This document shows positions 5,789-6,637 of a DNA stretch of 6,637 nucleotides, piece by piece. The stretch spans positions 1 to 6,637 of the forward strand of contig JBFXDI010000188.1 of NCBI GenBank assembly GCA_050181295.1, in the 5' to 3' direction. The translations under genes were made by a program, and so were the position numbers. The notes beneath the pieces were generated by a model. That model was not told the origin of the DNA and searched no databases. It saw nothing but the letters and a program-made list of their open reading frames with translations. Numbering within the stretch: the stretch's first letter is position 1; each line of letters opens with the position of its first letter. Source of the DNA: JBFXDI01 sp050181295 (lineage in GTDB: Bacteria > Pseudomonadota > Alphaproteobacteria > Rhizobiales > Aestuariivirgaceae).

Positions 5789-6592
5789 CTACTCCTGCCG
5801 CTCCATCCAGTACTGCCACTGGCGCTCGCCGATCAGGCAGTCGGCCGGCTGGCGGGCGGCGATGGGCAGAGCCCGCATCTCGATGCCGGCGATCTCCAGG
5901 ATCATCTTGCGGCGAATGGCGGCGGCGAACTCGCGCTTGTCCGTCACCGAAACCACGAAGGCGCCGGGCCCGCCGATGACGCAGTCCTCGTAGTACTCGT
6001 CGAGCCTCGCGATATCGAACATGCTTCCGAAGCCTCCGCTGCGGCCGATCATGATGGCAAGGCCGTTGATGACCACGCCTTGCGATGCGAGCGTGTCGCG
6101 CATGAGCGTCACGGGAACGCCCTGGTTGTTGGGACCGTCGCCCGAGACGTCGATCACCCGCCTCATTCCCTCGAAGCCGCTTTCCTCGAACATCCTGCCG
6201 GTGAACTCGAGCGCGCTGGAGATCGAGGTGCGGCGCATGCGGCCGACCGGCATCGTGGCCAGCTTGTCGGCGAAGGCCGTCGCCGGCGCCGGACCGTCGA
6301 TCAGCGTCCAGGGCATCAGCACCTGCTGCGATCCCGTGCCGGCCCATTCCACATAGGTTACGGCGATGCGCCGGTGGACGCCATCCGAGATCGCCGCCAG
6401 GACTTCGGGATCCTTGAGCGCCGCCACATAGCCGTCGCGCTGCAGCTTCTGCTCGCCCATGTCCATCGACATCGAGACATCGACGGCAAGCACCAGCTCT
6501 AGGTCGACCGGCTGGTCCTCGGCGCGCACAGGCGAAGCAAGAACGGTGAGGATCGAGAGTGCCGCGAGGGCAAGCCATCGAGTTCCAGACAT
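5789..6592 (-). CDS. Exported DUF1194 (VWA-like) protein
   Basis: The 267-residue protein matches DUF1194, a family I know mainly from Rhizobiales. Its core resembles a von Willebrand factor A domain. A Sec signal peptide covers residues 1-24, with a hydrophobic core at about 6-20 and cleavage after VRA. The metal-binding (MIDAS) set appears complete: DVSMS at 38-42, the TSISSAL segment starting at T122, and SGDG at 150-153 with D152. The protein is therefore expected to bind a divalent metal and a protein ligand in the periplasm, but no partner or pathway is known. C204 and C252 could form a disulfide. The ATG at 6592 is preferred; a GTG at 6601 is in frame three codons earlier. Neither has a good ribosome binding site. 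Its stop codon is 3 bases from that of nhaA on the other strand, with no terminator visible between them. Confidence 0.88.
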   Translation of the reverse strand: MSGTRWLALAALSILTVLASPVRAEDQPVDLELVLAVDVSMSMDMGEQKLQRDGYVAALKDPEVLAAISDGVHRRIAVTYVEWAGTGSQQVLMPWTLIDGPAPATAFADKLATMPVGRMRRTSISSALEFTGRMFEESGFEGMRRVIDVSGDGPNNQGVPVTLMRDTLASQGVVINGLAIMIGRSGGFGSMFDIARLDEYYEDCVIGGPGAFVVSVTDKREFAAAIRRKMILEIAGIEMRALPIAARQPADCLIGERQWQYWMERQE

Positions 6593-6600
6593 GGCCGGCA

Positions 6601-6606
6601 CTATAG
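6601..6606 (-). promoter_or_regulatory. Possible -10 element of the DUF1194 gene
   Basis: CTATAG, close to the alphaproteobacterial -10 consensus, ends 8 bases before the ATG at 6592 on the minus strand and overlaps the alternative GTG start. If used, transcription would begin at or next to the ATG, giving a leaderless message, which would fit the missing ribosome binding site. No good -35 element is seen at the correct spacing, so the assignment is weak. Confidence 0.3.
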
Positions 6607-6637
6607 CGCGCCCGCGCAGGGTCCGACGGTCACATTC

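Noticed and set aside
4981..5979. Plus-strand open frame of 332 codons overlapping nhaA and the DUF1194 gene
   Set aside because: It lies inside nhaA in another frame, is Arg/His-rich and lacks any domain. It is a shadow of the codon bias.
5739..6578. Minus-strand open frame of 279 codons overlapping the DUF1194 gene in another frame
   Set aside because: Its product is Arg/Ala/Gly-rich low-complexity sequence, while the alternative frame has a signal peptide and VWA motifs.
1..6637. A defence island, CRISPR array, toxin-antitoxin pair, transposon or novel multi-gene system
   Set aside because: No regularly spaced repeats, nuclease, transposase, integrase or paired small genes were seen. The genes are ordinary chromosomal families with uniform GC-rich composition.

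Overview
The window is GC-rich throughout and carries six genes of kinds common in Hyphomicrobiales (Rhizobiales) alphaproteobacteria. Two of them, a DUF1194 protein and a small signal-peptide/Tyr-Gly protein, are types I associate mostly with that order. I place it as a chromosomal segment from a Mesorhizobium/Phyllobacteriaceae-like organism; this is inferred from gene content and base composition, since there is no rRNA or other marker. I see no mobile element, tRNA, CRISPR array, integrase or phage gene.

Layout from left to right. (1) Bases 2-187 (+) are the end of a gene whose tail resembles a PRC-barrel protein; an intrinsic terminator follows at 230-263. (2) Bases 278-1021 (+) encode a DUF899 thioredoxin-like protein with a CxxC motif. 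(3) Bases 1191-1412 (-) encode a 73-residue exported Tyr/Gly-rich protein with its own ribosome binding site and a strong minus-strand terminator at 1068-1110, so it is probably a single-gene unit. (4) Bases 1628-2479 (+) encode a two-domain universal stress protein. (5) Bases 2626-4503 (+) encode an ABC-F translation factor of the YheS type. (6) Bases 4568-5785 (+) encode the NhaA Na+/H+ antiporter, whose start codon abuts a perfect 9-bp inverted repeat. (7) Bases 5789-6592 (-) encode an exported DUF1194 (VWA-like) protein that converges on nhaA with only 3 bp between the stop codons.

The genes do not form an obvious pathway. Several fit a loose stress and homeostasis theme: redox-type fold, UspA, sodium/pH homeostasis and ribosome rescue. 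Each, however, seems to be a separate transcription unit or at most a loose run in the same direction. I found no convincing new multi-gene system. The points most worth checking are the nhaA start-site hairpin, the small secreted protein with its structured 3' region, the altered nucleotide-loop motif in the UspA protein, and the unknown role of the DUF1194 protein.
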